Source: Anarhynchus alexandrinus (taxonomy: Eukaryota; Chordata; Aves; Charadriiformes; Charadriidae). Taken from it: a stretch of 64,000 nucleotides of DNA. Shown here one piece after another: positions 62,510 through 64,000 of this stretch. Every line of letters begins with the position of its first letter. Position 1 is the first letter of the stretch. The DNA lies in NCBI GenBank assembly GCA_008711295.1, contig VUYV01000036.1, positions 1,637,870-1,701,869 on the forward strand, given 5' to 3'. The notes below the pieces were generated by a model. That model worked only from the letters and a program-made list of their open reading frames with translations, was not told the origin of the DNA and ran no database searches. The position numbers and the translations under genes are program-made.

Positions 62510-64000
62510 ATTTCCAGAGAAAAATTTGACTGATCCTTAGCTCCTCACAGTAGACTTACAGGCAAGAAGATCCTAATTGCCATGGCCACACTTTTTAACT
62601 AGTTTTTACCATATACATTCAGTTTTCCCCAAAACCATCCTTCTGTTACCCAGAAGAAAGGAAACGAATCTACACTAAGTTATATATCCCACTTGCTTTT
62701 ACGAACCTTATTCCTTAAAACCACTAAGCTTCTCATCAGGAATTCGATCTATACAGGGAATTTCTAAAATAATAACAAACCCTTTCTGTTGCTGGGGCAA
62801 CTGGGTTGTTTTTGCCTCTGAATGGGTTCCTTATACAGAAACCTGGAAAGAAAAGGATGCTACTTGGGTCCCTTTGCCCCAAAAATGTGCTTAGAACCAG
62901 CTGTAGCAATGCCATCTGATAAGACAGACAGCATCTGCTTTCAAAGGGAGAAAGTTTCCACAACCAAAACAGACCTGTTATCCATGGAAGGAGCAGTACT
63001 CTGAGATTTCAATGAATCATTACACTCCAGCTGGTGCTTTTTCCAGATTGCAAATTAACTTATTTAATTATCCTGAAAAGGCCTCAGCTTTCATAAAGTT
63101 GCCCATTGTGTCACTACAATTATGGGGAACAGATTTATCTCATCATCATATTCCAACAGCCATATTCCCATAAATCTGTGCTAAACACATTTTAACTCCA
63201 TTTTTGTCATCTCATGTATTTGTTCTCAATTCCCTGCTCCCCTCCTAAAAAAATAAAATATTTTTTAGTTTGTGAGACATTACTTACGATGCTGCCTACT
63301 TGCATTAGTACCACTGGCAGAAGCATGGGAGTACACTAGTACACTTAAGATGTCAAATGACAGTTCATTTTTGAAGTACTGTCTGTCTGACACTACCATG
63401 CCTTAGAGAAAATGCTATGGATCTGTATGGAAAGAAAGCCACCTTTTCGGAGGAGGGGATGGGGGGAAAGAAGACTTTCTTCATGCAGAAACATCACATC
63501 CCTAAGCACCAGACAAAAATAAGCAGATCTGTTTTCCATGGTGACATCAAACAAAGTGTTGACTGCTGCCCAATGGGGAATCCTCTCACCTTGGAAAAAG
63601 GAAACTAGAAAAAGAAAGAAGCCAAAGATACCCCTCAGAGACTGACAATTCCTCTGCAACTGTTGTTCTTTTGCATTCCTTGCTTCCTGCCAAAAAACAG
63701 GGGGGGGGGAAAGTGGTGACAGGACACAGCAATCTTTAACAGCAGCTGACTCAAACATACTGACCTGAAGAAATAGCTTTTACATAAACATACCATAACT
63801 TGGAAATTCTAGTCTATATTCCTCTACCTTACTACTATTCCATAGGAACTAAAACCTTTGCTAAGTGCTATTCAGGCCAGCTGTAAACATTTCACACCAT
63901 TTCACCTTCTTTCTGAGGAGGGAGGTAATTTCTCCTAATAGACTAATATGTTTTTATCATTATTATTCAGTCAGATTTGGACAGCTGCTCCCTCCACTAT

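Larger units (their letters stand above)
56569..64000 (-). other. MEI4: probable MEI4 intron upstream of the large exon; no gene seen
   Basis: The large exon starts with a split codon, so at least one more coding exon lies upstream (higher coordinates). I looked for a minus-strand segment resembling the MEI4 N-terminus ending next to a GT donor and found none. The stretch holds a purine-rich tract at 58.44-58.52 kb and two CR1 copies (60.2 and 62.4 kb). The 132-codon minus frame at 61176-61574 looks like chance. Confidence 0.6.

Overview
The window is vertebrate nuclear DNA, almost certainly from a bird. It is AT-rich and gene-poor. It carries many 5'-truncated CR1 LINE retrotransposons with the avian-type 3' tail of ATTCTATG octamers. 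One retroviral-type LTR fragment is also present. No prokaryotic features (operons, CRISPR arrays) and no RNA genes were found.

The only protein-coding gene I can support is MEI4, on the minus strand and spread over at least 53 kb. Three coding exons are visible, in transcript order: 56568-56009, 40960-40829 and 3526-3275 with the stop codon. All three have canonical splice sites, the frame is continuous across both junctions, and together they encode about 313 residues. These correspond to the middle and C-terminal parts of MEI4, a meiotic chromosome-axis protein needed for programmed DNA double-strand breaks. The N-terminal exon or exons, which carry the REC114-binding part in mammals, are not recognisable here and probably lie beyond position 64000. 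Identification rests on remembered similarity to mammalian MEI4, not on a search.

Layout: 1-396 is the 3' end of an old CR1; 397-3274 is the MEI4 3' UTR and downstream flank; 3275-3526 is the last exon; 3527-40828 is a 37.3 kb intron with six clear CR1 copies or fragments, an LTR piece, ancient LINE scraps, a C-rich/G-poor block with telomere-like motifs (about 30.4-31.7 kb), a palindrome with a CR1 tail (37.53-37.62 kb) and a probable assembly duplication around a 7-base gap (38.08-38.27 kb). 40829-40960 is an internal exon. 40961-56008 is a 15.0 kb intron with a CR1 fragment, two copies of an unclassified repeat and a CR1 interrupted by a 716-base gap. 56009-56568 is the large exon. 56569-64000 is presumably the preceding intron, with two more CR1 copies.

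No undescribed gene system was found. The most interesting items are structural: a near-perfect 59-base palindrome fused to two CR1 octamers and bounded by 7-base direct repeats, which reads like the footprint of an abortive CR1 insertion; and the fact that all ten clear CR1 copies plus the LTR lie antisense to MEI4.
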